DNA of 64,000 bases from positions 3,325,501 through 3,389,500 of the forward strand of contig NZ_FSRB01000001.1 in NCBI RefSeq assembly GCF_900129635.1. Direction: 5' to 3'. The position numbers were made by a program, and so were the translations under genes. This document shows, in pieces, positions 9,987 through 18,960 of the stretch. Origin of the DNA: Singulisphaera sp. GP187 (lineage in GTDB: Bacteria > Planctomycetota > Planctomycetia > Isosphaerales > Isosphaeraceae). The notes beneath the pieces were generated by a model, which ran no database searches, was not told the origin of the DNA, and saw only the letters and a program-made list of their open reading frames with translations. Position 1 is the first letter of the stretch; the number at the start of each line of letters is the position of its first letter.

Positions 9987-10919
9987 ATGATCTGGCCCTT
10001 TGGCACCAAGAAACCGGAACCGTCCCGATCGTCGTCACTGGACGCGGCGGCGATCGTTCGGCAATCGCGTCGGCTGCGGTTTCGGGTCCGCCCGGGCGCG
10101 GTCTCGATGCTCTCCGGGGCCTATCACGGAGCGCGGCCGGGGATCGGGCTCACGTTCGCCGAGTTGCGAGCGTACGAGCCGGGCGACGATGTCCGTCATC
10201 TCGACTGGAACGTCACCGCGCGGCAAGGGCGGCCCTACGTCCGGCGGTTCGTTGAAGAGCGATCGCTGGTTCTCTGGCTCCTCGTCGATGTTTCGGCCAG
10301 CCTCCGGTTCGGTCCCGACGGAAAAACCAAGGCCGACCGAGCGTCGCAGGCCGCCGCCCTGCTGGCAACCGCGGCCATCCAGAACGGCGATCGGGTGGGC
10401 CTGGCCCTGGTGAGCGACCGCATCGAGGCGGAGCTCCCTCCCGGTGGCGGCACCCGACACCTCGCCCGCGTGGTCCGCGCTCTGGTCGCGACCCCGGCCA
10501 GCTCGCGGCGGACCTCCCTCGCGGTCGGCCTCTCGCGGCTCCGTCGGTCAGCGCGGCGGGCGTTCATCGTCGTTCTCAGCGACTTCCTCACCCCGGAGCC
10601 GGTCGGCATCTGGCGGCAGGCCTCGCGACGGCACGAAGTAGTCGCGCTGCGGTTGGTCGATCCGCGCGAGGAGACGCTGCCGAGCGCCGGCCTGGTCGCT
10701 CTCGAAGACGCCGAGCTCGGCACCCGGCGGATCATCGACACAAGCTCGGCCCGCGTTCGCGCCGCCTACGCCGAGGCCGCCGAAAAGCGCCGGGCCGATC
10801 ACCGTCGTTGGTGCTCGGCAGCCGGCCTGACCGGCTACGAGATCTCCACCACCGACGACCCCATCGGCCCCTTGATTCAGTTCTTCACGGGCCGGGCAAA
10901 CCGGCGGGGCGAGTCGTGA
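9987..10919 (+). CDS. DUF58 domain protein (MoxR-associated type)
   Basis: A 310-residue protein with the DUF58 signature 'DVRHLDWNVTARQGRPYVRRFVEE' (~70-95), followed by a von Willebrand-A-like fold with a MIDAS-type 'DVSASL' (~99-104) and 'VVLSDFL'. DUF58 proteins usually work with a MoxR AAA+ ATPase in envelope or chaperone functions. No MoxR gene lies in this window, so the partner must be elsewhere. Its stop codon overlaps the GTG start of the next gene (GTGA), indicating translational coupling. Confidence 0.85.
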   Translation: MIWPFGTKKPEPSRSSSLDAAAIVRQSRRLRFRVRPGAVSMLSGAYHGARPGIGLTFAELRAYEPGDDVRHLDWNVTARQGRPYVRRFVEERSLVLWLLVDVSASLRFGPDGKTKADRASQAAALLATAAIQNGDRVGLALVSDRIEAELPPGGGTRHLARVVRALVATPASSRRTSLAVGLSRLRRSARRAFIVVLSDFLTPEPVGIWRQASRRHEVVALRLVDPREETLPSAGLVALEDAELGTRRIIDTSSARVRAAYAEAAEKRRADHRRWCSAAGLTGYEISTTDDPIGPLIQFFTGRANRRGES

Positions 10920-11422
10920 ACCCCGAAGCCAAGACCGTCTACACCCCCCCTCGCCCCAACCTCGGACCCGATCCCCTGGCCGAATCGCCGCCTTGGTTCG
11001 AAATCGCGGTGGTGTTGGCGTTCGCTTTCCTCGTCTCGGCATTCCTTGTCAGGAGACGCCGGCGCCGAAAGCGTGCGACACCGGCCACGAACCCACCCCC
11101 CATCGTCCCGGTGGAGGGTGCCGACTCACCGCGGGAGCGAATGATCGCCTGGTCGCGCTCGATCCGCGAATCGATGGCGGAAACCTTCGGCGCCTCCTGG
11201 CTGGCCAAGACCACCGAGGAGCTCGCCAACGATCCCAGCTTGATCAATGCGATCGGTCCCGAGCACGCAGCGCAACTTCTCACCTTCCTGGCCGACGCCG
11301 ATCGGACCAAGTTCGCCGACGCGCTCGAACTTCCCGCCTCGCCCCTGGCTGACTCCGAGCTCCGAGAACTGATCGACATTATCGCAAACTTTACCCCGAC
11401 AACTAATGTGCCCGCCTCGTAA
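10916..11422 (+). CDS. membrane protein coupled to DUF58
   Basis: A 168-residue protein starting at GTG 10916, which overlaps the DUF58 stop by 4 bases. After ~20 Pro-rich residues there is one transmembrane helix (~26-43, FEIAVVLAFAFLVSAFLV), a basic Arg/Lys stop-transfer run, and a soluble helical domain of ~110 residues. The layout resembles small single-span proteins found beside DUF58 genes, but I cannot name the family. Co-translation suggests it anchors or modulates the DUF58 protein. Confidence 0.7.
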   Translation: MNPEAKTVYTPPRPNLGPDPLAESPPWFEIAVVLAFAFLVSAFLVRRRRRRKRATPATNPPPIVPVEGADSPRERMIAWSRSIRESMAETFGASWLAKTTEELANDPSLINAIGPEHAAQLLTFLADADRTKFADALELPASPLADSELRELIDIIANFTPTTNVPAS

Positions 11423-11534
11423 GACCTGTCAAACAACAAAAAATAACGGCAATTTAAATCGCCGATGGGGATCTTAATTCTACTGCAACTGTTTTTCACC
11501 GTTCCCGCAGTGGGACCTTGGAGGCCGTCATCGT

Positions 11535-12188
11535 CTAAAAATCCCGCCAAAACGAGGCAACTCCGAGACCGAGGAGAACGACTGATGCCAGCAATTGCGG
11601 GATGTAACGACGTTCCAAGGTGCGGAGCCACGCCCATCCGGCCGCGGCCGTGCCAATCAATGGAGCGGTCCACAAACAATGCGGACATTGCTGGAACGCC
11701 GACCGGTTGAACAACTGCCACATCATGACCAATCCGCCGAAAGCGGGCCAAGCCCAGAACCAATACTTGAGAAAATGACGCGACCGAAGTGTCAGATAGC
11801 GATTGTAGACGGCAGCGGAGTGAGTCCGCCCGCCCTCGAGGATTCGCTCGCCGCACGCGGGGCAGCACCGCGTAGCGATCACTCGGTCGGACCGGCACGA
11901 GATATCCTGATTGCACGATGGACACGCCGTCTTGAAGCGACCGGCGTATTGGGCCGCGAGGCAACTCGGGAGGAGGAAGATGGCGAACGCGGGGAGGATC
12001 AAGGAGATCGGAGTGAGGTCGCGGGCCGTATCACCGAACAAGTTCTCGGCCAACGAGGTCAGAGACTCGCGGAAGTAACCCACACCGACGAGGTAGAGAA
12101 ACACCGCCCCGATCGCGCAAGCCATCGCGAGCAGGACCGTCCACTTACAGCGTGCTGACATCTCGCGTACTTCTTGCTCGGTGAGCAT
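11535..12188 (-). CDS. multi-span membrane protein with zinc-ribbon motif
   Basis: A 217-residue protein with about five hydrophobic segments. The cytoplasmic-looking loop after the second segment holds 'CPSC' and 'CCPAC', two Cys-X2-Cys pairs ~20 residues apart that form a plausible zinc ribbon. A further 'CPHC' lies near residue 172. GGGAGG precedes the ATG at 12188. No known family is recognised; a membrane sensor or metal-binding structural role is possible but unproven. Confidence 0.65.
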   Translation of the reverse strand: MLTEQEVREMSARCKWTVLLAMACAIGAVFLYLVGVGYFRESLTSLAENLFGDTARDLTPISLILPAFAIFLLPSCLAAQYAGRFKTACPSCNQDISCRSDRVIATRCCPACGERILEGGRTHSAAVYNRYLTLRSRHFLKYWFWAWPAFGGLVMMWQLFNRSAFQQCPHCLWTAPLIGTAAAGWAWLRTLERRYIPQLLASVVLLGLGVASFWRDF

Positions 12189-12373
12189 CGTCGATACCTC
12201 CCGCCCAACCCGACCCGGGGGCCTAACTCGAATTCAGCCTCGGCCGCCGCGAGGGAAACTCCCCGGTGGCCTTGTGCCAGCGGCAGATCCGTGACTCCTC
12301 GTTACGCCGGGAAGAAACCCGATTCAGTTCAGATTTCTCTGGTCCGAAACCTGAACTGACACCGGGGGATTTC

Positions 12374-12634
12374 CTATCGCTTCCCCCTCTCGATGATTTC
12401 CATCGGCTCGATGGCCGGATGTCCCTCAACGCCTTGAATGGGTCGATGCTGACGAATCCTGTCTTCGTTCGCCTCATGCCATCCGAGCATATCATGATAA
12501 TCTTCCAATTTCTTGATTTTCGCGTCCAGTTCTGCCTCGCGTTGCCCGGCCCTGCGGCCTTGCATCGCCAAGGTCATGATCAGGGCGACGATGATCACCA
12601 GAAGCAGGAGCGTGCTCAGCCGAACCCGTTTCAT
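12374..12634 (-). CDS. small membrane-anchored coiled protein
   Basis: An 86-residue protein beginning 'MKRVRLSTLLLLVIIVALIMTLAMQ', one N-terminal transmembrane anchor of the kind common in small planctomycete proteins, followed by a charged helical segment (GQREAELDAKIKKLED). The ATG at 12634 is chosen over a longer frame because 'gaggag' lies ~9 bases upstream. Function unknown. Confidence 0.65.
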   Translation of the reverse strand: MKRVRLSTLLLLVIIVALIMTLAMQGRRAGQREAELDAKIKKLEDYHDMLGWHEANEDRIRQHRPIQGVEGHPAIEPMEIIERGKR

Positions 12635-12776
12635 GGTCTTCGCTCCTCGACGGCCGATATCCTCGGATCGCCCCTGACATTTTGTCCAACACCAACCCTG
12701 AGTTATCCGCTCGTACACTACCGCGGGGTTAGCGGGAAATAAGTGGCATTGGACTAAACCGCTTCGCGGTAGAGAC

Positions 12777-13562
12777 TTACTTCCGCCAAGGGCCTTGCCG
12801 AAGGGTGGCCTTCGCGCCGTCGTCGATCATGAGCAGTGCCTTGATGTAAGCCGGAGGCATCTCGTCCGACAGAGTCGCGATGCCATCATCCGCCGTGAGG
12901 ACGTGCGGCCCGGGGTATGATCCGATTCGATGCTCACTCGAAATACTCGGCTTGGATCGATCATTGACCTGAAAGCTCATCCGATCCCAGGCCAGGTCCC
13001 GCGGCTCCATCCAGTGGATCGAGGAGTTCTCGGACTCCACGAGCATCAAGGTCGTCTTCGGATCATCGCGGACCTCGGCCAGATGTCTCACCTCGCCATG
13101 AGCGGGAAAGAGGGTCCTCGATCCGACCACGGCGACGAAGCTCGTGAATCCTCTCTCCGCGCTCTCCAGATGGCTCGGGCAGAAGAAGTTCGGCGGCCGC
13201 ATGGCGTGGAGCTTGCGATTGCTCGGGCTATCCCAGGCTTCGTCGAACCGGAACTTCGTCGTGAGCTGGCGATCGTTCCACCCATCCTCTCTCTCCAGAT
13301 AGGCCATCAAGATCACGCGCCAGCTATACAAAGGCTTGCCGCGGGCATCGGCGACGTAGGCGGGCGGCAGGGAACCGTAGGCCGATTCGTAGTTGAGCAG
13401 GGCAAGGCCGAGTTGTTGGAGATTGCCGACGCATTGGGCGGAACGGGCTCCCTCCCTCGCACGGCCGATGGCCCCGATTAGCCAGGTCATGAGGCCCAGC
13501 AGGCAAACAGCGACAGACCCGTAGGTCATCACTTGACGACTTGTCAACCGGGGCAGTCGCAT
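12777..13562 (-). CDS. DUF1559-like prepilin-type protein
   Basis: A 261-residue protein. An N-terminal hydrophobic helix (~12-30) is followed by 'CVGNLQQLGLALLNYESAYGSLPPAY', the planctomycete DUF1559 signature, then a loop with 'FFCPSH'. It lacks the '[14 protein letters not shown]' prepilin cleavage motif of the two DUF1559 proteins at 40-42 kb, so it is a divergent, non-pilin-processed member. DUF1559 proteins are greatly expanded in Planctomycetota and thought to be surface-associated; the specific role is unknown. Confidence 0.8.
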   Translation of the reverse strand: MRLPRLTSRQVMTYGSVAVCLLGLMTWLIGAIGRAREGARSAQCVGNLQQLGLALLNYESAYGSLPPAYVADARGKPLYSWRVILMAYLEREDGWNDRQLTTKFRFDEAWDSPSNRKLHAMRPPNFFCPSHLESAERGFTSFVAVVGSRTLFPAHGEVRHLAEVRDDPKTTLMLVESENSSIHWMEPRDLAWDRMSFQVNDRSKPSISSEHRIGSYPGPHVLTADDGIATLSDEMPPAYIKALLMIDDGAKATLRQGPWRK

Positions 13563-13661
13563 GGTGGGATCCCCGAAGAGTGGGTCGGCTCATCGCACCG
13601 CATCGACCGGATGCGTCGCGGCTGTTTGTGTGTCTGATCCGTGCGGCTCTTCATTCCGGGA

Positions 13662-14008
13662 TCATGTCCGTTTGGTCTGTAGCAGCTTGCGGCCATCCTG
13701 CCGGATCGTCCCGTCCGGGCTGACGTGGCGATAAAGTGTCTGCCGGGTGATCCCCAACTCCGCACACAGCTCACCCACCTTCGTCTCCGGCTTTCCCATC
13801 GACGCCACCGCCAGCCGCAGCTTCGCCGCCGTCATCTGGTAAGGGCAGCCGCCGTTCCTGCCACGGGCTCGCGCCGCCGCCATCCCCGCGCGCGTCCGCT
13901 CCACGATCAGCTCACGCTCAAACTCCGCCAATGCCGCGAAGAACCCGAAACCAGCTTCCCGCCCGCCATCGTCGTGTCAATCGTCGCACCGTGCCCGGTC
14001 GGGTCGTG
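13662..14008 (-). pseudogene. serine recombinase (resolvase/invertase) remnant, frameshifted
   Basis: From 13931 downward the frame reads 'LAEFERELIVERTRAG', an Arg/Gly-rich linker and a helix-turn-helix tail (~'VGELCAELGITRQTLYRHV'), the C-terminal part of a Tn3-type resolvase. Just upstream a different frame reads 'ATIDTTMAGGKLV', the segment that normally joins directly to 'FGFFAALAEFE'. Restoring one T in the GGTTTCGGG stretch near 13950 rejoins both. The N-terminal domain with the catalytic serine is missing. This is a decayed mobile-element gene. Confidence 0.85.
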
Positions 14009-14070
14009 AACAGCTACCAAGCATGAGATGATCACCGGTTGGTTTGGATATGCAAAAGGCATGGCATCTT

Positions 14071-15132
14071 CTATGCTCTCTTACGGAGCCGAACGGCGAT
14101 GACAATAATAGAGCAGGACAAAATAGCCAATATCCCTTGCATCCTAACAAGAGGTCGGCTGCTTTGAACTCTTGGTTTTGTCGATGTCTTACTATTCGCT
14201 TGACTTAAGCGTCTTGCCTCGAATTCTTTTTGGAGTAACCTACGATACGCAATGTCACCCTGAAGTCGAGTCTGTCCACTTGTTCCATCTACCCTCACGG
14301 CTCCTTCTGTAAGCTCTGGGGGAGAGAACGACGAATACCGTAGGGGCTTGTTAATTGCGGCGTCGGTCACCGTGAAGTGTGTTTGTGACAGCGTTTCTGT
14401 AGGACCACTCTTTAATCGTACCTCGGACTTGCCGTGGAATGGGAACCAGTAGCCATCGAGCTGTTTAAAGTCCGAGACTTCCCACAAAAACGCGCCGTTT
14501 TTTGTTTTCACCTTGCGAATCGCATAACGCAATCCAGGATCCAGATAGATTTCGATAGGGCCGCCCCGATGCGATGATTCTACAACCACGAGCGGTTGAG
14601 GATAATCCGGGCCAGCCTCACGCCGAATCGATGTTGACTCAATGACATGGAGATAAGGTGGCCGCCCTCCGGGAATCAGGAGCCATAGCAAGGCGGTCAT
14701 ATTGTTGGCGTCGTAGTGATTAACGGTACTGGCTTGTTTGCGGAAACGAACAGAGTTGACAAGTATCGATTTTTGATCATATTTAAAATAATCGATTTTG
14801 TATTGATATCTGCCGTCTTCGACAAGGTGTAAATCCATTTGATGTTTTTGAGTCCCAAAATCACTAAAAGATTTAAAGCTAAACCGGCCTTTGAGGTCAA
14901 ACGCGATCTGAAATTCGCATGTTACGGAACCAGTTGTAACCCCACTAGCCTCACTTTTTATGACGTCGATCTCGGTAAATTCAACTGGTTCTCGTGACGA
15001 CCATTGTGAAGTTAAGACATCTATCAACTGTGACTTAAGATCGTCATCCGCGAAAGCTGTACCGGGTTGGATCACCCCGGACAGCACGACAACGAAACCG
15101 ACGAAAGGCATCAGAATTTCATGAGAGCGCAT
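14071..15132 (-). CDS. secreted, C-terminally anchored protein, low G+C
   Basis: A 353-residue protein with a signal peptide (MRSHEILMPFVGFVVVLSGV...AFA) and a C-terminal hydrophobic helix followed by 'RLRKRA', an arrangement typical of a cleaved surface protein retained by a C-terminal anchor. The body is beta-rich and resembles planctomycete lipid- or sugar-binding outer proteins only vaguely; no domain is assigned. ATG 15132 is preferred to the GTG at 15144 because AAGG is upstream and the signal peptide starts there. Base composition is markedly lower in G+C than its neighbours, and it abuts the resolvase remnant, so horizontal acquisition is likely. Confidence 0.65.
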   Translation of the reverse strand: MRSHEILMPFVGFVVVLSGVIQPGTAFADDDLKSQLIDVLTSQWSSREPVEFTEIDVIKSEASGVTTGSVTCEFQIAFDLKGRFSFKSFSDFGTQKHQMDLHLVEDGRYQYKIDYFKYDQKSILVNSVRFRKQASTVNHYDANNMTALLWLLIPGGRPPYLHVIESTSIRREAGPDYPQPLVVVESSHRGGPIEIYLDPGLRYAIRKVKTKNGAFLWEVSDFKQLDGYWFPFHGKSEVRLKSGPTETLSQTHFTVTDAAINKPLRYSSFSPPELTEGAVRVDGTSGQTRLQGDIAYRRLLQKEFEARRLSQANSKTSTKPRVQSSRPLVRMQGILAILSCSIIVIAVRLRKRA

Positions 15133-15144
15133 ATAAGCAAACAC

Positions 15145-16038
15145 CTTGGATCCGGTTAAATAAAAGGCGATTGTGCTTGGAGTTCCGTATACTGTTGGAC
15201 GGACGATTAATCTTGAACGACTTGTTGCTCATCCGGCGTTCGCTAAATGAACTAAGCCTGAGATTTACAATGTATCGCCCTTCTCACAAGCAAGACATCA
15301 TGTGTAGAATCAAGAAATTTGCCAACATAACGTTCCAGAAATTCATCGTATTGATGACTGTTCAAGATAAGCTCCCCGGAGTCAAGAGACCAGGGTCCTC
15401 ATTCCGAGATCCGTACTGGCCCAAGCTAATTAAACGACTTCTCGCTAAGCCGCTAGGGCCGAATCTTTTTCGATTGGTACCCGTCGCGGCGAGCAACCAA
15501 AGCGGAGAAGGCTGAGGCTCGTGACTGCTCGATGCGGGGGTAGAAAGTTGGCCGATGCTCCCACCAGGGAGCGACGAGAGAGCGACCGGCTCGTCGTCTG
15601 GAATCCCATAGACTCGGCGTCCAGCGTTCTCACAACGGACCTCTCCAATCCATAGGGATCGCAATGGCTGAGCTGGATGCGCCGGATGGTACAAAAGTCG
15701 CAACCGAACATAAAGGCCATTCCAGGACGGACCGCACTCCCCTGCCCCCTCGATGACGGTCTGTCCCGGCCTTCGTCCTGACCTCGATCCCTCGCTGTTC
15801 GGGGGCGGGCAATGGCGAACGCTTGACAGCAGTGGCGACGCGAGCGAACATGGATGCAAACTCGCTTCGATGTGGCACACACTTGGACATGATTAACAAT
15901 CGTAAATATACCGCGTCGTGAGGGCGATTTCGAGCCCCATCCGCCATCATGAAAATCCCTAACTACTGCTGATTAATCATTTTCGGCGATAGCCAGAGCG
16001 CCGGAGTGGGTAGTTACACCCACCAGATTTCGAACACC
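15145..16038. other. intergenic region, no supported gene
   Basis: The first ~350 bases share the low G+C of the adjacent secreted-protein gene. Overlapping minus frames between 15362 and 15950 have no recognisable motif, and no strong ribosome-binding site marks any of them. I see nothing else certain here. Confidence 0.45.
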
Positions 16039-16647
16039 TCAGCTTTGACCTGGTCGAGTGGGTCGGTCGAGGACATTGTCGACAATGCTTTTCACGAATG
16101 TCTCGTCCAATGGCTGGCGGTCGAACCAGCGTCGATAGTAGAGCGGTCCCACGACCGATGCGACCAGTGTGGAGGGATCGCAGTCGCCTGACAACTCGCC
16201 TCGCTCCTGGGCACGCGCGATGATGGTGTATAAGGGCGCCATGAAGCCGGCATGGAGGCGGGTGTGGACCTCCGCCAATTCGGGATCTCGCTCCGCGGCG
16301 TCAATCACGGAGGGCAGGATGGTCGCCCAGCGGTCCGAGCGCAACCGGCCCGCGAACTGCGTGACCACGGCCGTCAGGTCCCCCTTCAAAGTTCCGGTGT
16401 CGGGGACCTGCGACTTGGCCCCCAAATTCGAGCAGGCCTCGAGCAGCAACGCCGCGCGCGAAGGCCAATGCCGATAGATGGTCGTCTTGGCAACCCCCGA
16501 ACGCCTGGAGACTTCATCAACACTCACACCGCTGAACCCTGCCTCGGCCAGCAATTGAAGGGTCGCGGCCAACACGGTCTTCCTCGACCGCTGGACCCGA
16601 CTGTCCCCATCGTCCGCCATCGCTTCACTGGGTTCGTTCTTTGTCAT
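16039..16647 (-). CDS. TetR/AcrR-family transcriptional regulator
   Basis: A 202-residue protein. The N-terminal helix-turn-helix domain (~17-63) shows 'TVLAATLQLLAEAGFSGVSVDEVSRRSGVAKTTIYRHWPSR', a textbook TetR signature. The C-terminal all-helical domain (~70-200) would bind ligand and dimerise. ATG 16647 is preferred to the longer frame. It is divergent from the NAD(P)-binding reductase gene, with a palindrome in the 100-bp gap that fits a TetR operator. Repression of both genes, relieved by a small molecule, is the natural inference. Confidence 0.9.
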   Translation of the reverse strand: MTKNEPSEAMADDGDSRVQRSRKTVLAATLQLLAEAGFSGVSVDEVSRRSGVAKTTIYRHWPSRAALLLEACSNLGAKSQVPDTGTLKGDLTAVVTQFAGRLRSDRWATILPSVIDAAERDPELAEVHTRLHAGFMAPLYTIIARAQERGELSGDCDPSTLVASVVGPLYYRRWFDRQPLDETFVKSIVDNVLDRPTRPGQS

Positions 16648-16670
16648 TGACCTGACCACTTTCGACAGCT

Positions 16671-16690
16671 ACGATACCGTAGCGTATCGA
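16671..16690. promoter_or_regulatory. candidate TetR operator
   Basis: The inverted repeat CGATAC-CGTAGC-GTATCG (16672-16689) lies between the divergent TetR and reductase genes, 25 bases from the regulator start. Size and symmetry fit TetR-family operators; binding by this regulator is inferred from position. Confidence 0.6.
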
Positions 16691-16755
16691 TTCCAGGGAT
16701 TGCCGCAGGATGGCGTAACAACCGGGTGAATCACGAGTTTAACCGGGGGAGAATG

Positions 16756-17361
16756 ATGCGTCTGTTCATTATCGGTGCCACGGGTGGAATCGGCCAGCAT
16801 CTGGTGCGGATCGGCCTCGAGCGTGGTCACGAGTTGACCGCGTACGTCCGGTCGCCTCACAAGATCGCGCCGCACAAGCAACTCAACTTGGTGCGTGGCG
16901 ATTTGTTCAACGTCGGCGCCATGGCTCGATCCCTGGCCGAACATGATGCCGTGCTCTCTGCGTTTGGACCCACGACGATCCGAACCACCACGCTGCGTCG
17001 CGACTTCGGCCGCACCTTGGCCTCGGCCATGGAGGAGTGCGGAGTCCGGCGCGTCCAAATTGTCTCGGCGGCCTTTCTCTTTCGAAAGATTGGGATCCTG
17101 GGAGCACTCCTCAAACCCACCCTGTTCCGGTTCATGGCGCCGGACATGGCGGCCATGGAGCGGGAAATCATGAAAGATGAGTTGGCCTGGACGATCGTAC
17201 GGCCGCCACGTCTGACCAATGGCGCGCTCACTCGCGGCTACCGAATTGCCGACGGCGAACTGCCCGGTCACGTGATCTCGCGCGCAGACGTGGCGGATTT
17301 CATGATCCAGGAGGCGGAGACCCCCGCGCATCTTCACCAGATCGTCGGAGTTGCGGATTAA
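16756..17361 (+). CDS. NAD(P)-binding SDR/NmrA-like reductase
   Basis: A ~201-residue protein with an N-terminal Rossmann motif 'IIGATGGIGQHLV' (GxxGxxG), 'VRGDLFN' and 'AFGPTT', characteristic of the atypical short-chain dehydrogenase / NAD(P)H-binding family. There is no Tyr-X3-Lys catalytic pair in the usual place, as in other NmrA/SDR_a5-type proteins. Two adjacent ATG codons (16753 and 16756) are possible starts; 'gggggaga' precedes them. Divergent from TetR and upstream of a DoxX remnant, it is probably a redox or xenobiotic-response gene; substrate unknown. Confidence 0.8.
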   Translation: MRLFIIGATGGIGQHLVRIGLERGHELTAYVRSPHKIAPHKQLNLVRGDLFNVGAMARSLAEHDAVLSAFGPTTIRTTTLRRDFGRTLASAMEECGVRRVQIVSAAFLFRKIGILGALLKPTLFRFMAPDMAAMEREIMKDELAWTIVRPPRLTNGALTRGYRIADGELPGHVISRADVADFMIQEAETPAHLHQIVGVAD

Positions 17362-17432
17362 TTTGACCTGCGTCACCAAGCCAACCCTCGACATTACCAA
17401 TCCATGCAACGGAGCGACGGTTCGAGGGTCCG

Positions 17433-17558
17433 ATGTCCACCGCTTGTCTCCTTATCACACTCGTGACCGCCGGCGCCAACGCGTTCTCGGCCACGCTCGA
17501 CTTCGTCAGCTCTCAGCATGATGAGTTCGGCAAAGCTTTACGTTTCAAGTCGAGTTGA
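17433..17558 (+). pseudogene. truncated DoxX-family membrane protein
   Basis: An ATG with GAGGG upstream opens 'MSTACLLITLVTAGANAFSA' then 'TLDFV', the well-known start of small DoxX-like membrane proteins, but after 25 residues the similarity ends and a stop follows at residue 42. A normal family member has ~120 residues and four membrane spans. The rest is deleted; the following 270 bases hold no recognisable continuation. DoxX genes often accompany TetR and NAD(P)-binding genes, which fits this setting. Confidence 0.7.
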
Positions 17559-17835
17559 CCGGCCGGAGCGGAGGGGCTGGGAGCACCTGGGGGGTCGTTT
17601 CCGAAGTGACTGAAGTGTTCGGAAACATGCTCGCGTCGAGTTCGAGCTCTTGATTGCATTTACGACCGAGGCTCGGATAATCAGGCAGGCCGAACTTGTT
17701 TGAGGCCCGTCATTGAGTCGCCAAGGGCGGTGGACTTCGGCTTCGAGGGTTCAAGCGGATTCCCGGCTCGGGATTGCGATGGGCCTGGAACGCGGACCTC
17801 AGTCTAACGATAACCGTTCACGATCGGAGCTCGCC

Positions 17836-18834
17836 ATGAAACGAAGAGAACTGGGCGTGCGCGGCGTAGAAGTCTCGGCGATCGGTCTCGGCTGCTGGGG
17901 GATGTCCGGCTCTTACGGCCCGGCGGACGAAGGCGAGGCCGCGGCGACCTTGCGTCACGCTCTCGACACCGGCGTGAACCTCATCGATACCGCCGACTCC
18001 TACGGCGACGATGGCCACAATGAATTGCTGGTTGGACGGGCCCTGGCGGGCCGCCGCAACGATTACATCCTGGCAACCAAGACGGGGTGGGTCAAGCGAG
18101 TGGGTCCGGACGGTAAGACAGCCGTCGGTGTCGATGGACGTCCCGACCGCATCCGCTCGGCCTGTGAGGCGAGCCTGGCACGACTGCAAATCGACGTCAT
18201 CGACCTCTACTACCTCCATCGGGTTGACCCCGACGTCCCAGTCGAGGAGTCGATCGGTGGCATGGCCGAACTGGTCGCCGCCGGTAAGGTTCGGTTCCTC
18301 GGCCTCTCGGAGGTCTCCGAGGCCACGCTGCGCCGCGCCCACGCCGTCCACCCGATCACCGCCCTCCAGTCGGAGTATTCCCTCTGGACCCGTGAGCCGG
18401 AAACGACAGTGATGCCGGCCTGCGAACAGTTGGGCATCGCCTTCGTGCCCTTCAGCCCCCTCGGACGCGGCTTCTTGACCGGGGCGGTAACGGGCCGAGA
18501 ACGGATCGCAGCCGACGACTGGCGGGCGAACAACCCTCGGTTCACCGCGGAAAACCTGGCCCGCAACGTCGCCCTCCTCCAGCCTCTGGAGGAGATCGCC
18601 AGAGGCCATGGCAAGACCACCGCTCAGGTCGCCCTCGCCTGGGTCCTTTCCCGAGGCGAGCGCGTCATCCCCATTCCGGGCATGAAGCGGCGGACCCACC
18701 TCAATGAGAATCGCATCGCCGTGGAGCTGGACCTGAGCCCCGAGGAATTGGCCCGACTGAACACCGCGTTCGCGCCTGGTACGGCGGCGGGTGATCGGTA
18801 TACACCGGAGGTCGCCCGCTGGGCCGGACGGTAA
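17836..18834 (+). CDS. aldo/keto reductase
   Basis: A 332-residue (alpha/beta)8 oxidoreductase. The catalytic tetrad is visible: Asp51 and Tyr56 in 'DTADSYG', Lys in 'ATKTGW', His in 'YYLHRVD'. The C-terminal NADPH-binding segment 'VIPIPGMKRRTHLNEN' is present. It reduces aldehydes or ketones with NADPH in the cytoplasm; the closest textbook group is the YajO/IolS-like AKR class. ATG 17836 is taken because the family N-terminus 'RRELGVRGVEVSAIGLGCWGM' begins there. Nearness to the TetR/reductase pair suggests a shared stress or carbonyl-detoxification role. Confidence 0.9.
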   Translation: MKRRELGVRGVEVSAIGLGCWGMSGSYGPADEGEAAATLRHALDTGVNLIDTADSYGDDGHNELLVGRALAGRRNDYILATKTGWVKRVGPDGKTAVGVDGRPDRIRSACEASLARLQIDVIDLYYLHRVDPDVPVEESIGGMAELVAAGKVRFLGLSEVSEATLRRAHAVHPITALQSEYSLWTREPETTVMPACEQLGIAFVPFSPLGRGFLTGAVTGRERIAADDWRANNPRFTAENLARNVALLQPLEEIARGHGKTTAQVALAWVLSRGERVIPIPGMKRRTHLNENRIAVELDLSPEELARLNTAFAPGTAAGDRYTPEVARWAGR

Positions 18835-18960
18835 GGTCGGTCCCTGGAACGCCATAGGCCTGGGCTCGATGCGAGCGACTTCCAGGCCCGTTCAGAGCGG
18901 TTGGCTCGATCCTAATGGGCCGTACGCCATTCGGAAACGAACCGCTTCAGAGGCAAATCA

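Noticed and set aside
8225..10009. 594-codon minus-strand frame opposite the second GH57 gene
   Set aside because: Antisense shadow; composition-driven lack of stops.
15362..15882. Overlapping minus frames of 145-172 codons
   Set aside because: Two overlapping frames, Arg/Ser/Pro-rich, no motif, no convincing start; treated as non-coding.
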